From the NCBI GenBank assembly GCA_036703985.1, contig DATNQN010000057.1:124001-188000 (forward strand): a stretch of 64,000 bases of DNA, read 5' to 3'. Within the stretch, counting starts at the first letter, position 1. Every line of letters begins with the position of its first letter. The stretch comes from Leptolyngbyaceae cyanobacterium (GTDB lineage: Bacteria; Cyanobacteriota; Cyanobacteriia; Cyanobacteriales; Aerosakkonemataceae). Position numbers and translations under genes: made by a program. Shown here piece after piece: positions 25,943-35,386 of this stretch. The notes below the pieces were generated by a model that saw nothing but the letters and a program-made list of their open reading frames with translations, made no database searches and had not been told where the DNA came from.

Positions 25943-27415
25943 TTATGGAATTATTGTGATATCGAATGGATTTTTGGGTAGAGAATTAAATATCCTGCCA
26001 AAAAATTCAATTTTCGGACAATCTATAAGCATTTTTGGAAAACGCTCTTCTAAACGAAATTTAGAAACTATCCATGTAATATCGGGTGGCTTATCTTCTA
26101 ATGATATTGGCGCTACACCAATTGGAGGTTGCATAAAAGTCCAAGAAGTAGAATTTTTAGGTAACCTGTAGTCAAACACAAACCTAGCCGCTGTTTCATC
26201 TATAGCATATTTTTTGTAAGGATTAGCTATTACAAATTCTCTAATCTTTTGGTAGCTTGATTCTGGTTCATATTCTTTCCCTATTAAAAATATAATATTT
26301 AAACTTTGACTAGACAAGAAAACTAATATTGCTATTGCAGAGATAATAGTTTTGATGTTTTTATGCCAGCCAAACTTTGAAATAATTGTTACAATACCAA
26401 GCCAACAGAAGAAAAAATTGAATCCGATTGCAAAAGCATAAAGAAAAATATTCAATATTATTCCTAACGTTAATCCAAAAAATAAAAATTTTATGTGCAG
26501 AGGTATGGATTTTCGTTTTAAAAAAAGTAGAAAAGATAAAAATAAAAATAAAACATAAGTAGGTAAATTTAAAATTATGCCATAAGATCTAGAAATTATA
26601 GTTATAAATAAGTAAAAACCTTTAAATGTCGCAGTTTGTCTCCAAGAAGCAGTTAGTAAAAAGTCTGACAAGAAAGTCTGTAATTCAAAATTTATACAAA
26701 CTAAGAAAATTGTGAAAACCAGACCAGTTGATGCTAAAAGAGCTAAGTATATTGTCGTCAGATACTGAGCATTACTTTTATTCTTATTCCGATAAATAAA
26801 ATTTATGGTCAGTATAGAAATACCAAAAGAAAATCCATAAGCAGAGGTAATTGGTGAAGTGAAAACAGCACTTTCTAGAAAAGTAAATCCCAGAAAATAT
26901 CGCCACCAATTATCTTTAGTGAGTAGCCATAAACCAAAAGCTAAATAAGCCATTCCCAAAGCATCTTGACGGAAACCTGGACTGTAGAAAAAGTTGGGAT
27001 TACATTGCCATACTGCAAAAAAAACTGTGGTACAAAGTGCTGTGATTCTTGGAAAACCGTAAAATCTTAATAACAGGGCACAAGATAAGGAGAATAAGTT
27101 GTAACATAAATATTGAAATAACCGTAGGCTGGTTGTACTAACACCTGCAATTTTTAACCACGCAGCTAAAGTATAGGAGTGAAAAGGTGGTTGAAAGTAA
27201 TATTTTCCACTACTCAAGGCCGAGTTCCATGCTTCTAGGTATGGGTTGGTAAATTCTCCTCCTTGAGCTAGGTTAATTGCCGAGCCAGTAAAAAAAATAT
27301 CATCTATACCAGGCAAAGGATATCCTAGAAAAAACAGCACTGTCCAAAATGCAAAAATAGGAGTAACAACTGTCAGTAAATGACTTTTTAACAAGGAGTT
27401 CGGTTGAATTATCAT
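25943..27415 (-). CDS. GT39-like membrane glycosyltransferase, copy 2
   Basis: 490 residues with the same layout as copy 1: an N-terminal helix, GYPLPGIDDIFFTGSAINLA with the Asp-Asp pair in the first outer loop, many helices and a C-terminal soluble tail with AIDETAARFVFDYRLPKN. It shares a 337-base near-identical block with copy 1 and a shorter one with copy 3, with the N- and C-terminal parts diverged. This suggests gene conversion after duplication. The three copies may act on different positions of one glycan or on different acceptors. Confidence 0.78.
   Translation of the reverse strand: MIIQPNSLLKSHLLTVVTPIFAFWTVLFFLGYPLPGIDDIFFTGSAINLAQGGEFTNPYLEAWNSALSSGKYYFQPPFHSYTLAAWLKIAGVSTTSLRLFQYLCYNLFSLSCALLLRFYGFPRITALCTTVFFAVWQCNPNFFYSPGFRQDALGMAYLAFGLWLLTKDNWWRYFLGFTFLESAVFTSPITSAYGFSFGISILTINFIYRNKNKSNAQYLTTIYLALLASTGLVFTIFLVCINFELQTFLSDFLLTASWRQTATFKGFYLFITIISRSYGIILNLPTYVLFLFLSFLLFLKRKSIPLHIKFLFFGLTLGIILNIFLYAFAIGFNFFFCWLGIVTIISKFGWHKNIKTIISAIAILVFLSSQSLNIIFLIGKEYEPESSYQKIREFVIANPYKKYAIDETAARFVFDYRLPKNSTSWTFMQPPIGVAPISLEDKPPDITWIVSKFRLEERFPKMLIDCPKIEFFGRIFNSLPKNPFDITIIP
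26859..27195 (-). repeat. Near-identical block in GT39-like copy 2
   Basis: Partner of 25321-25657, of equal length. The left side extends about 28 bases further when compared with copy 3 (from 26831), showing that tract limits differ between pairs. Confidence 0.8.
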
Positions 27416-27496
27416 AGGTTAAAATCCTAAATTTTTAAGATATAAAATTTACAATTTTTAGTAAAATAGCGTAACAAGTAATTTCATATTTTTTAT

Positions 27497-28969
27497 TTAA
27501 GGAATTAAGGTAATTTCAAAAAGGTTTTTTGGTAAAGATTCAAATTTACGACCCATAAATTCAACTTTTGGGTAATCTGCTTGCATTTCTGGAATATAGC
27601 GTCCTAAGTTATAAGTAGCAACTATCCATATAACATCAGGTAGCTTGTCTTCTGCTGATGGGTAAGAAGCTGGTGCTGGTCTAATCGCACTCCAGCACGT
27701 AGAATCTTTAGGAAGTCTATAATCAAAAACAAACCTAGCTGCTACTTCGTCGATCGCGTATTTTCTGTTCGGATTAGCTATCACAAAATTTCTGATTTCT
27801 TGGGGCCTTAATTCATCCGGGTATTCTCTTCCTAACAAAGAAATAATATTTAAAGTCTGGCTCGATAATAAAAGTAAAGCCGCTCCCATAGAGGAATATA
27901 TTAGCATCTTTGAACGCCTCTTCATCAGAGAAATAATTGATAAAACGCCTAGCCAACAAAAGAAAAAAACAAATCCAATTGCGGAGGCATAGAGCAGTAT
28001 ATTCAGAATAATTCCTAGCGTTAAAGCAGTGAACAAAATTTTCCGCTCAATTGGAATAGATAAATGTTTGAAGAATATTCCGATAGATAGTAATAAAAAT
28101 AGAATATAACTGGGTAAATTCAAAATCACGCCATAACCGTGCACAATCTGCATTATAAATACAGGAATTGCATTAATAGTTGAAGTTCTCCGCAAGGAAG
28201 CGTGTAAATAAAAGTCTGTTATAAAAGCCTGTAACTCAAAATTGATACAAATTAAGAATATAACTAAAACTAGGCTAGTTGCTGCTAAAAAAGTTAACCC
28301 TATCAAAAAAATATACTGACGATTATTATTTTGCGACCTGCGGTTATAAAGGAAGTTATTTGCTACAATAGCTGTCCCAAAAGCAAATCCGTAAGCAGAG
28401 GTAATTGGTGAAGTGAAAACAGCACTTTCTAGAAAAGTAAATCCCAGAAAGTATCGCCACCAATTATCTTTAGTTAGTAGCCATAAACCAAAAGCTAAAT
28501 AAGCCATTCCCAAAGCATCTTGACGAAAACCTGTAGTATAAAATGGATTTGGGTTACAATGCCATACAGCAAATAGAACTGTTGCACCAAATGCCGTTAC
28601 TTTAGGAAAACCATAGTATCTGAAAATTAATGCACAAAATATAGAAAAAGTATTATAGCATAAATATTGAAATAGTAGGAAACTAGTTGTACTAATACCC
28701 GCAACTTTTAGCCACCCCGCCAAGGTATAAGAGTGAAATGGCGGTTGAAAGTAAAACTTTCCACTACTCAATACTCCATTCCATGCTTCTATCAGAGGAT
28801 TGATAAATTCCCCTCCTTTTGCTAAGTTAATTGCTGCGCCAATAAAGAAAAGATCATCTACGCTGGGTATAGGATATCCAAGCAAAAGTATGGCCGTCCA
28901 AAAAGCTACTATAGGTAGAGCTACTTTTAAAATAAAATTTTTTAAAGAGTAACTATTCTTCACAAGCAT
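27497..28969 (-). CDS. GT39-like membrane glycosyltransferase, copy 3
   Basis: 490 residues, the upstream-most of three tandem paralogues. The first loop reads GYPIPSVDDLFFIGAAINLA with the Asp-Asp pair, and the C-terminal part keeps AIDEVAARFVFDYRLPKD. It shares with the other copies a short block encoding GFRQDALGMAYLAFGLWLLT and the following residues up to VFTSP, but differs just upstream of it where copies 1 and 2 are the same. It lies 11 bases after an epimerase gene, indicating one operon. Confidence 0.78.
   Translation of the reverse strand: MLVKNSYSLKNFILKVALPIVAFWTAILLLGYPIPSVDDLFFIGAAINLAKGGEFINPLIEAWNGVLSSGKFYFQPPFHSYTLAGWLKVAGISTTSFLLFQYLCYNTFSIFCALIFRYYGFPKVTAFGATVLFAVWHCNPNPFYTTGFRQDALGMAYLAFGLWLLTKDNWWRYFLGFTFLESAVFTSPITSAYGFAFGTAIVANNFLYNRRSQNNNRQYIFLIGLTFLAATSLVLVIFLICINFELQAFITDFYLHASLRRTSTINAIPVFIMQIVHGYGVILNLPSYILFLLLSIGIFFKHLSIPIERKILFTALTLGIILNILLYASAIGFVFFFCWLGVLSIISLMKRRSKMLIYSSMGAALLLLSSQTLNIISLLGREYPDELRPQEIRNFVIANPNRKYAIDEVAARFVFDYRLPKDSTCWSAIRPAPASYPSAEDKLPDVIWIVATYNLGRYIPEMQADYPKVEFMGRKFESLPKNLFEITLIP
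28413..28532 (-). repeat. Short converted block in GT39-like copy 3
   Basis: About 120 bases match the first part of the block in copies 1 and 2. Similarity to copy 2 begins about 29 bases earlier (28384). Identity drops sharply after CTTGACGAAAACCTG. Confidence 0.75.
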
Positions 28970-28980
28970 AATGTAAGTAA

Positions 28981-30045
28981 CTAAAAAATAATACTAAGTT
29001 TGTCTTTAAATTGATGAATCCAGTTATAAATATCAGCCAGAGTTTTTTCTGCATTTACTTTTGGTTCCCACCCAGTATCTAGCATAATTTTTCGAGCGTC
29101 TGTAATAAAAATTGGAACATCGCCGGGGCGGTTTTCCAGTACTGAAGTAATAGGAATACTATGTCCAGTAATTTTTTGGCAAATTTGGGTTGTTTCATAG
29201 AGAGAAAGGGTATTTACTAGACCTCCCCCTACATTAAAAGTTTTTCCTTTCAGTTGCTCTAACTTATAAATCTGAATATCAATTAAATCTAATAAATCTG
29301 CTATATGTAGGAAGTCTCTGACCTGCTTACCATTACCTCCATAACCGATATATTTGAGTAGTTTCTGGAAATAGTGAGCACTCATCCATAAAGCAAAGAC
29401 ACCTTGATCGACCTTACCCATTTGCCAAGGGCCAGTCAGTACACCACAGCGATTAATCAAAGTTCTCATTCCATAGGTATCACCATATTCGGCGATGAGC
29501 AACTCTGATGCCAATTTAGTAGATCCATAGAGCGATCGCACTCCATCTAAGGGAAATTCCTCGGAAATACCCTGACTTGATACTCCTGGTAAGATTTGTT
29601 CATCTAAGAGTTGAAAGCGAGTTTCGGTTTCTGCAAACTTCAAAGCATTCAGATGCGCGATCGGATAAACTCGACTCGTAGACAAAAAGATAAAATCTGC
29701 TTGCGTCTGCCGTGCCAATTCCAAGCAGTTAATAGTTCCTACTAAATTCGTTTCTAGTACGTAACCAGGGGAAGCGTACCCAGCTAAGACCGATGGTTCC
29801 GCAGAACATTCTAAAATCAAATCTGGTTCCATTGCCACAGGATCTAGGTCTTCTCTATTTCTTACATCACCATGAATAAACTCAATCCCTGCCTGTTTTA
29901 GTCTTGGCAAATTTAACTCTGAACCCCGTCGTTTCAAATTATCTAAAGCAGTTATTTTCCAGTCAGGATAGCGCTGCGCTAACCCTAATCCCAAAGAGCT
30001 ACCTACAAAACCTGCCCCTCCTGTAATTAAAACTTTTCTGCTCAC
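28981..30045 (-). CDS. NAD-dependent sugar epimerase/dehydratase
   Basis: An extended short-chain dehydrogenase that converts a nucleotide-sugar. The N-terminus reads VLITGGAGFVGSSLGLGLA (GxxGxxG NAD site) and the active site YGSTKLASELL gives the YxxxK pair. RCGVLTGPWQMGK and GKQVRDFLHIADL fit CDP-paratose/tyvelose 2-epimerase-like enzymes, but specificity is uncertain. A longer frame reaches 30132. I chose GTG at 30045 because GGAGGT sits 7 bases before it and because it begins just before the NAD motif. This gives 354 residues and removes the overlap with the upstream gene. Confidence 0.85.
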   Translation of the reverse strand: MSRKVLITGGAGFVGSSLGLGLAQRYPDWKITALDNLKRRGSELNLPRLKQAGIEFIHGDVRNREDLDPVAMEPDLILECSAEPSVLAGYASPGYVLETNLVGTINCLELARQTQADFIFLSTSRVYPIAHLNALKFAETETRFQLLDEQILPGVSSQGISEEFPLDGVRSLYGSTKLASELLIAEYGDTYGMRTLINRCGVLTGPWQMGKVDQGVFALWMSAHYFQKLLKYIGYGGNGKQVRDFLHIADLLDLIDIQIYKLEQLKGKTFNVGGGLVNTLSLYETTQICQKITGHSIPITSVLENRPGDVPIFITDARKIMLDTGWEPKVNAEKTLADIYNWIHQFKDKLSIIF

Positions 30046-30080
30046 CTGCTTTACCTCCAAATTGTTTATTTTTATCGTAA

Positions 30081-30752
30081 CTAGAAAGGTTTTGATGCTT
30101 TTACAAACATCTGTCCGCCAAAAAAGAGCCAAAGCAATGGTAATTTTAAATACAATTTTAAAAGCTTTGGTGAAGTCGGTCTACCTTGAGTAGAAAAAGG
30201 TAAAAACTTGGGAATTAAAATGTTAATTTTAAAACCAATTGCTTCTAACACTTCCTTTAGAGAAAGATGAGTTACTGGTAATTGATGATCGATAAAATCG
30301 TAGTACTCTTTATAAGAATACTTATAATTTGGCTGAATTACCAATAAAGAGCCTCCTGGATTAAGATGATTGAAGCAAAATAATAACAAACTTACCAGTT
30401 CTTCTTTACTATTTAAATGCTCAAAAAAGTTTGAAACAAATATGATATCATATTCTGTTTTCATTACTTCTCTATCTTTGACGTTAAGAATGTCTACATT
30501 GAATATTTTGACATTATGCGCTGCGAAGAGTTTAGAGTCTGGATTTAGATCGATTAAATATTTTTCTTTTGCTTTGACTTGATTAATAAATTCACAATAT
30601 CCTCCTCCGATATCTAAAACAACCGAATCAAGGCTTATATACTCTTGCAAGAAATTTTCAATTAATACTTTCCATAAGGAATATTTAACTTTTCGCTGCC
30701 TGTAGTCAAAACGATTTGAGTATAATTTTTTTAGGTATTCTTCTTGGTTCAT
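30081..30752 (-). CDS. Class I SAM-dependent methyltransferase
   Basis: 223 residues with motif I SVVLDIGGGYCEFINQV, the acidic residue in KYLIDLNPDSKLFA and a late FVSNFFEHLNSKEELVSLLL plus LNPGGSLLVIQPN, typical of Methyltransf_23/11-like proteins. The C-terminal part is basic and hydrophobic (LKLYLKLPLLWLFFGGQMF), possibly a membrane contact. It lies 27 bases after the GtrA-GT2 gene and 35 bases before the epimerase gene. The substrate is unknown, likely a lipid-linked glycan or nucleotide sugar. Confidence 0.8.
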   Translation of the reverse strand: MNQEEYLKKLYSNRFDYRQRKVKYSLWKVLIENFLQEYISLDSVVLDIGGGYCEFINQVKAKEKYLIDLNPDSKLFAAHNVKIFNVDILNVKDREVMKTEYDIIFVSNFFEHLNSKEELVSLLLFCFNHLNPGGSLLVIQPNYKYSYKEYYDFIDHQLPVTHLSLKEVLEAIGFKINILIPKFLPFSTQGRPTSPKLLKLYLKLPLLWLFFGGQMFVKASKPF

Positions 30753-30779
30753 ATGTTCAGAATTAAAAATATCCCATTA

Positions 30780-32126
30780 TTAAGCTTTAATGCGAATCGA
30801 GCTATGCTTAGTATGCTTACGTTTGTAATCTCCCCTAGAAAGCATTTTTTCTAGAAATACGTAGAGAACAATAAACAAGTATCGGCTACCCATTTCCTTT
30901 ATTTTCAACTTAGAAACCCCTGTTTTACGGTTACGCCATATGATTGGTATAGTTGTATATGAATAACCTCTAATTATCGCTTTTAAAGGTAATTCAACTG
31001 TTAAATTGAAGTGGTGCGATAAAAGTGGAGAAACACCCTCTATTACTTCTTTTTTGTAAATTTTAAAAGCATTCGTTGTATCGTTAAATTTCAGCCCAAA
31101 TAATATTTGTATGAATAGATTAGCTAAACGATTCACTATCAATTTATGAATAGGATAATCAATTACTTTTCCTCCTTTAATAAACCGAGAACCGAATACG
31201 CATTCATACCCTTGCTGCAATTGATAATAGTAATCAACTATATTTTCTGGAGCATCCGAACTATCAGCCATTACAATTGCAACTGCGTCTCCTTTAAAAT
31301 TTTCTAAGCCGCACCGCACTGCAAAGCCAAAACCATTAGGGTAATAGTTATTGATATAGCGTACTTTGCTGTTTTGTGAATTGAGGTACTGCAATAATTC
31401 TTCTGTGCGATCTTTACTATTATCATTTACCACTAATATTTCGTATGGAATAAATTTCTCCTCTAATAAATTAGTAATAGATTCAATAGTATCTACAATA
31501 GATCCTTCTTCATTGTAAGCGGGAATTACCACTGACAAGACTTCTAATTTACCACCCTTTGTTGATGGAGAACTACCTATTTCTCTCTCATTGTTTCTTG
31601 GTAAACCAGCGTTATTTTCTAAGGCAATACCTAAGCCTTCCGGATAATACAATTCATTTTCTGGTTCCGCTTTATTTTGGTTTGGGTATTTAGACTGTTT
31701 AGATTGACTTTTAAATACCAGTTTGTCACTAATTAAATAATTGAGGGAGGCATTGATCAATATTCCTATTAAGGTATTTATTTTGTAATCTATACCCAGC
31801 CAATCTAGGAGAGGAAATACAATAAAACTGCGTGCTATGATAGCAGAGCCAGCAGACATATGGTAAAGAGGCAGCTGTCGCAACCATACTTCTCTAAACG
31901 TCCAATTTCCTCCTGGCCAAACCCAAATTCGATATAAGAAAAAACTAAATACCAATGATATCTCTATCGCAATTACATTCGCAACATTCCGTAAAACAGG
32001 AGTATTAAAATTTAGCATCTCGATCAACGCATAGATCAGCAATAAATTGAATACTGCTGCTACACCACCTGCAATAATAAACTTGAAGATCCGATTCTGA
32101 AATAGCTTTGATAACATCGCTGTCAA
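30780..32126 (-). CDS. GtrA-like membrane domain fused to GT2 glycosyltransferase
   Basis: Residues about 10-140 form a GtrA-like four-helix domain (FKFIIAGGVAAVFNLLLIYA, ISLVFSFFLYRIWVWPGGNW), which in other systems helps move or present undecaprenyl-linked glucose. A linker of about 60 polar residues follows. Residues about 195-430 are a GT2/DPM1-like transferase (SVVIPAYNEEGSIVDTIESI, VMADSSDAPENI), ending in a basic tail. The GtrA and dolichyl-phosphate-mannose-synthase-like parts are usually separate genes, so the fusion likely joins production and use of a polyprenyl-phosphate sugar. Confidence 0.85.
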   Translation of the reverse strand: MTAMLSKLFQNRIFKFIIAGGVAAVFNLLLIYALIEMLNFNTPVLRNVANVIAIEISLVFSFFLYRIWVWPGGNWTFREVWLRQLPLYHMSAGSAIIARSFIVFPLLDWLGIDYKINTLIGILINASLNYLISDKLVFKSQSKQSKYPNQNKAEPENELYYPEGLGIALENNAGLPRNNEREIGSSPSTKGGKLEVLSVVIPAYNEEGSIVDTIESITNLLEEKFIPYEILVVNDNSKDRTEELLQYLNSQNSKVRYINNYYPNGFGFAVRCGLENFKGDAVAIVMADSSDAPENIVDYYYQLQQGYECVFGSRFIKGGKVIDYPIHKLIVNRLANLFIQILFGLKFNDTTNAFKIYKKEVIEGVSPLLSHHFNLTVELPLKAIIRGYSYTTIPIIWRNRKTGVSKLKIKEMGSRYLFIVLYVFLEKMLSRGDYKRKHTKHSSIRIKA

Positions 32127-32169
32127 TTCCTCCGATATAAATATCTAAAAGCAGATGACCGCAAATTTA

Positions 32170-33234
32170 CTAAACCCAACGGCTGATATTCTGGTTAAAT
32201 ATCTCTTTCAAAATGTCTGTTATTTTATAGGTTAGATTCCATTCTGGGTAGTGATCTTTAAACTTGTCAATATTGCTTATCCACCAGATATGATCTCCGA
32301 TTCGATTTGATTCTTCATATACCCAATTCAGCTTTTTATCAGTTATTGATTCACACTCTTTAATTGCTTCTAACATAGAGCAGTTACTGAACCTGCCACC
32401 CCCAATATTATATACCTCTGCTATGCGAGGATTTTGATAAAAATGATAGAAAGCGTTAACTAGATCGTAGCTGTGAATATTATCGCGAACCTGTTTTCCT
32501 TTATAACCATAAACTTTATAAGGTTTTCCAGTCATCGTGCATTTCATCAAATAAGAAAGAAACCCATGTAGTTCAGCCCCAGAGTGACTTGGCCCGGTTA
32601 GACAACCACCTCGGAAACTAGCAGTTTTCATACTAAAATACCGACCGTATTCTTGAACCAACACATCAGCCGCAACTTTAGAAGCTCCAAACAAAGAGTG
32701 TTTGGATTGGTCGATACTCATACTTTCATCAATACCCTTGTTATAAGGGTGGTATTCTTCAATTTCCCAGCGCAACTCTTTTTCAACCAATGGTAAATAA
32801 TTTGGCGAATCACCGTATACTTTGTTAGTTGAACAGAAAATAAATACTGCATCCGGGCAAATTTGACGCGTGCTTTCTAGTAACACGAGAGTGCCATTAG
32901 CATTGACTGTAAAATCGGTATAGGGATCGCGGGCTGCCCAGTCGTGAGAAGGTTGGGCAGCCGTGTGAATTATTAGGCTAATATCTTTGCCATAGCTTTT
33001 AAAAACGTTTTCTATCGCTTCTCGATCGCGAATGTCTATTGAATGATGGATATACTTTTCTCGATAATCTTGCAATAGGCGATCGCGGTTCCATTCTGTT
33101 GAAGCACTTTTGCCAAAGAAACTTTCCCGCATATTGTTGTCTATACCAACAACTGTCAAACCCTTATCGCCAAAGAAGCGTACCGATTCTGAACCGATCA
33201 GTCCAGCCGAACCAGTGACAATAACAATGCTCAT
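32170..33234 (-). CDS. NAD-dependent sugar epimerase (CDP-paratose epimerase-like)
   Basis: 354-residue extended SDR enzyme. The NAD motif is [16 protein letters not shown]. The usual YxxxK active site appears as [20 protein letters not shown], with Phe where Tyr is expected. [20 protein letters not shown] and [19 protein letters not shown] match the CDP-paratose 2-epimerase-like group I recall. Specificity is uncertain. The second epimerase of the cluster (28981) keeps Tyr, so they are not duplicates. It starts 3 bases after a GT9 gene. Confidence 0.82.
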   Translation of the reverse strand: MSIVIVTGSAGLIGSESVRFFGDKGLTVVGIDNNMRESFFGKSASTEWNRDRLLQDYREKYIHHSIDIRDREAIENVFKSYGKDISLIIHTAAQPSHDWAARDPYTDFTVNANGTLVLLESTRQICPDAVFIFCSTNKVYGDSPNYLPLVEKELRWEIEEYHPYNKGIDESMSIDQSKHSLFGASKVAADVLVQEYGRYFSMKTASFRGGCLTGPSHSGAELHGFLSYLMKCTMTGKPYKVYGYKGKQVRDNIHSYDLVNAFYHFYQNPRIAEVYNIGGGRFSNCSMLEAIKECESITDKKLNWVYEESNRIGDHIWWISNIDKFKDHYPEWNLTYKITDILKEIFNQNISRWV

Positions 33235-33237
33235 AGT

Positions 33238-34368
33238 CTAATTTCCACCTCTTTCAATGTTTAATAACTTACAAATTATTGGCATTACTTCATCGGGCTG
33301 ATAAATTTCTTGTCTTTCCCCCTCTTTCCCAAATATGTGGCACGTTCTTTCATAACCCCACTGTGCTGTGTGTTGTTTAGTTGAATTAAAACATTCTCCT
33401 AGCAAAACAACTGTGGGTATAGAGAAGGCAGCAGCAGCGTGCATCAACATACTGGAGTTACAAACCACACCGTCAGCTGCGGCTACTAGAGCAAAGGTCT
33501 CTCGTAGTGTCAGATCTCCAGCTAAATTTCGTACACAATATGAAGTTGCTGCCAACTGTTGGCCCACCTCACGATCTTGCTTTCCTCCGACGATAATAAC
33601 TTCCAGAGTGCCAATTTCTCTCAGCATTTTCACTAAATCTATGTAATTTTCCGAAGGCCAGCACTTCTGGGCAAAACCTCCTCCTGGACCGATAACGATG
33701 CGCTTCGAGTACGAATTCGATCCCTTCCAGCGGGGAGACCACCGACCTTCACCTGCTTCTAGCTCACTTTGACTTAAGTAAATCTGTGGTCTGCATTCTG
33801 GCAATTCAGTCGCCCCTAACAGTTCTGCAAAACTCAAAGCGGCACAACCAACCTGTTTCCATTCATCAAACTCAACATATTTTTCCGTTGCCGAATGCCC
33901 CCCTGCATATCCTCGAACTCCTAAGCGGTATGGGATGTTCGCACGGATCATCAACAGCGAGCCAAAATAGCTTCCCAAAACATCAATACCCACATCAAAA
34001 TGACGCTTGGCCAATTCTTGGCTTTCTGATGAAAAAATTATATAGTTGATTGCATTCCATATGCTTTGATTTGAAATAACTTTATTGTTCCAGGGAGCGT
34101 TGACTGGTATGACTTCTGAAATATAAGGATTTAGCTTAAGAACTTCTATGTTCCATTCACCTACACCAGCCACGATATAAGCATCGGGAAATCGCCTTCT
34201 TAATGCTTCAAAAAGTGGAGTTATTACTAACAAATCGCCAATATCATTATTCCGCAAAACAAATATTGAGTTTATTTGCTCTAAAGAACCTGAAAAAATG
34301 TTATGAATAGTAAGTACTCGACTTACTATCGACATTATCCAATCCATTATATTTCGTTTCCATGACAT
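33238..34368 (-). CDS. GT9 heptosyltransferase-family protein
   Basis: 376-residue GT-B protein of the WaaF/GT9 group: FVLRNNDIGDLLVITPLFEA early, VIGPGGGFAQKCWPSENYID in the donor domain, and AADGVVCNSSMLMHAAAAFS with IPTVVLLG late. GT9 enzymes add heptose or other sugars to lipopolysaccharide-like cores. The acceptor is unknown here. It has no membrane helix. It sits between a GT2 gene (71 bases upstream) and an epimerase gene (3 bases downstream). Confidence 0.88.
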   Translation of the reverse strand: MSWKRNIMDWIMSIVSRVLTIHNIFSGSLEQINSIFVLRNNDIGDLLVITPLFEALRRRFPDAYIVAGVGEWNIEVLKLNPYISEVIPVNAPWNNKVISNQSIWNAINYIIFSSESQELAKRHFDVGIDVLGSYFGSLLMIRANIPYRLGVRGYAGGHSATEKYVEFDEWKQVGCAALSFAELLGATELPECRPQIYLSQSELEAGEGRWSPRWKGSNSYSKRIVIGPGGGFAQKCWPSENYIDLVKMLREIGTLEVIIVGGKQDREVGQQLAATSYCVRNLAGDLTLRETFALVAAADGVVCNSSMLMHAAAAFSIPTVVLLGECFNSTKQHTAQWGYERTCHIFGKEGERQEIYQPDEVMPIICKLLNIERGGN

Positions 34369-34439
34369 TTATTTATTTCTCTTTTACTCAGGAACATGAA
34401 CATAAATTAACTTTTTCTAAATAATAAATAATTCTTTTT

Positions 34440-35354
34440 TTAACTTTTTTCTAACTTCAGTTCTTGAATAAATTTATATTTTCTTTTGGCTAAATAAGCG
34501 TTTTTAATTACTCTGAAAGCACCAACGATATCGATAACTGTTTTGACTTTATAACATAGAAATGACCCCTTTACTAATACACGTTTTAGTAAATATAGGG
34601 AAGCCCACAAAAGTTTTTCTAAAGAAGCTTCTATCCATAGAGAATTGACAAATTGTGTGTAAGTAGTTGCTTCTAGAACCATTTTTAGTAAATCTTTATC
34701 ATAGAATCTTACTTCACTTTCGTCATGATGCCAAACGAACGTGGAATCGGAAAAGGAAATTCTCCATCCTTGTTTGACCAAGAGTTTTCCCCAAAGATAC
34801 CACATAGGGCCGAAGGGATAAGTTTCATCATAGCGCAAGCCTCGATCGAATATTTGACGAGGATATACAGATGAACCATCTGCGATCGCAGCACAGTTTA
34901 AAGGGTCTTTGGGCAAACACCCACCCCCACTTCGGTGCAACTCACCCGGACAAAGCAGTGGACCCTTAGCAGGCTGACCTGGATTACGTTCCGTAAAAAT
35001 CCACACTCGTTTTGGATCGTTAGCCACAACTTCTAAAATCTTTTCCACATAATCTTCAGGATGAGTGTGATCGTCATCTGCTGAGAGAATATGAGTACCT
35101 TGACAAGTTAAACTAGCGTGATTGCGATTTGCATATAGTCCTCGTCGTGGCCCAACCGTATAAACACAGTTAAACTGTTTAGCTAACTCTTGAATTCTTG
35201 GTGCGTGTATTTCATCCGAATCATCGGAAATTACTATTTCAAAAGGGTATACCGTTTGATTTCGCCAGCTTTTTAAACAACGTTGTAAGCTTTCTGGTCG
35301 ATTGCGAGTTACCAAGGCTACACTTAAAAGAATTTCCGTCGAATATAGGCTCAT
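34440..35354 (-). CDS. GT2 family glycosyltransferase
   Basis: 304-residue GT-A transferase. It begins LLSVALVTRNRPESLQRCL, followed by VISDDSDEIH and the Asp-rich metal site ILSADDDHTHPEDYVEKI. The C-terminal region has WHHDESEVRFYDKDLLKM followed by basic and hydrophobic stretches (LLWASLYLLKRVLVKGSFLC) that may bind the membrane. It is in the minus-strand run, 32 bases downstream of a GT4 gene. Confidence 0.88.
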   Translation of the reverse strand: MSLYSTEILLSVALVTRNRPESLQRCLKSWRNQTVYPFEIVISDDSDEIHAPRIQELAKQFNCVYTVGPRRGLYANRNHASLTCQGTHILSADDDHTHPEDYVEKILEVVANDPKRVWIFTERNPGQPAKGPLLCPGELHRSGGGCLPKDPLNCAAIADGSSVYPRQIFDRGLRYDETYPFGPMWYLWGKLLVKQGWRISFSDSTFVWHHDESEVRFYDKDLLKMVLEATTYTQFVNSLWIEASLEKLLWASLYLLKRVLVKGSFLCYKVKTVIDIVGAFRVIKNAYLAKRKYKFIQELKLEKS

Positions 35355-35386
35355 AATTTTAAAGCATTCACACTTCCTTCTGTAAA

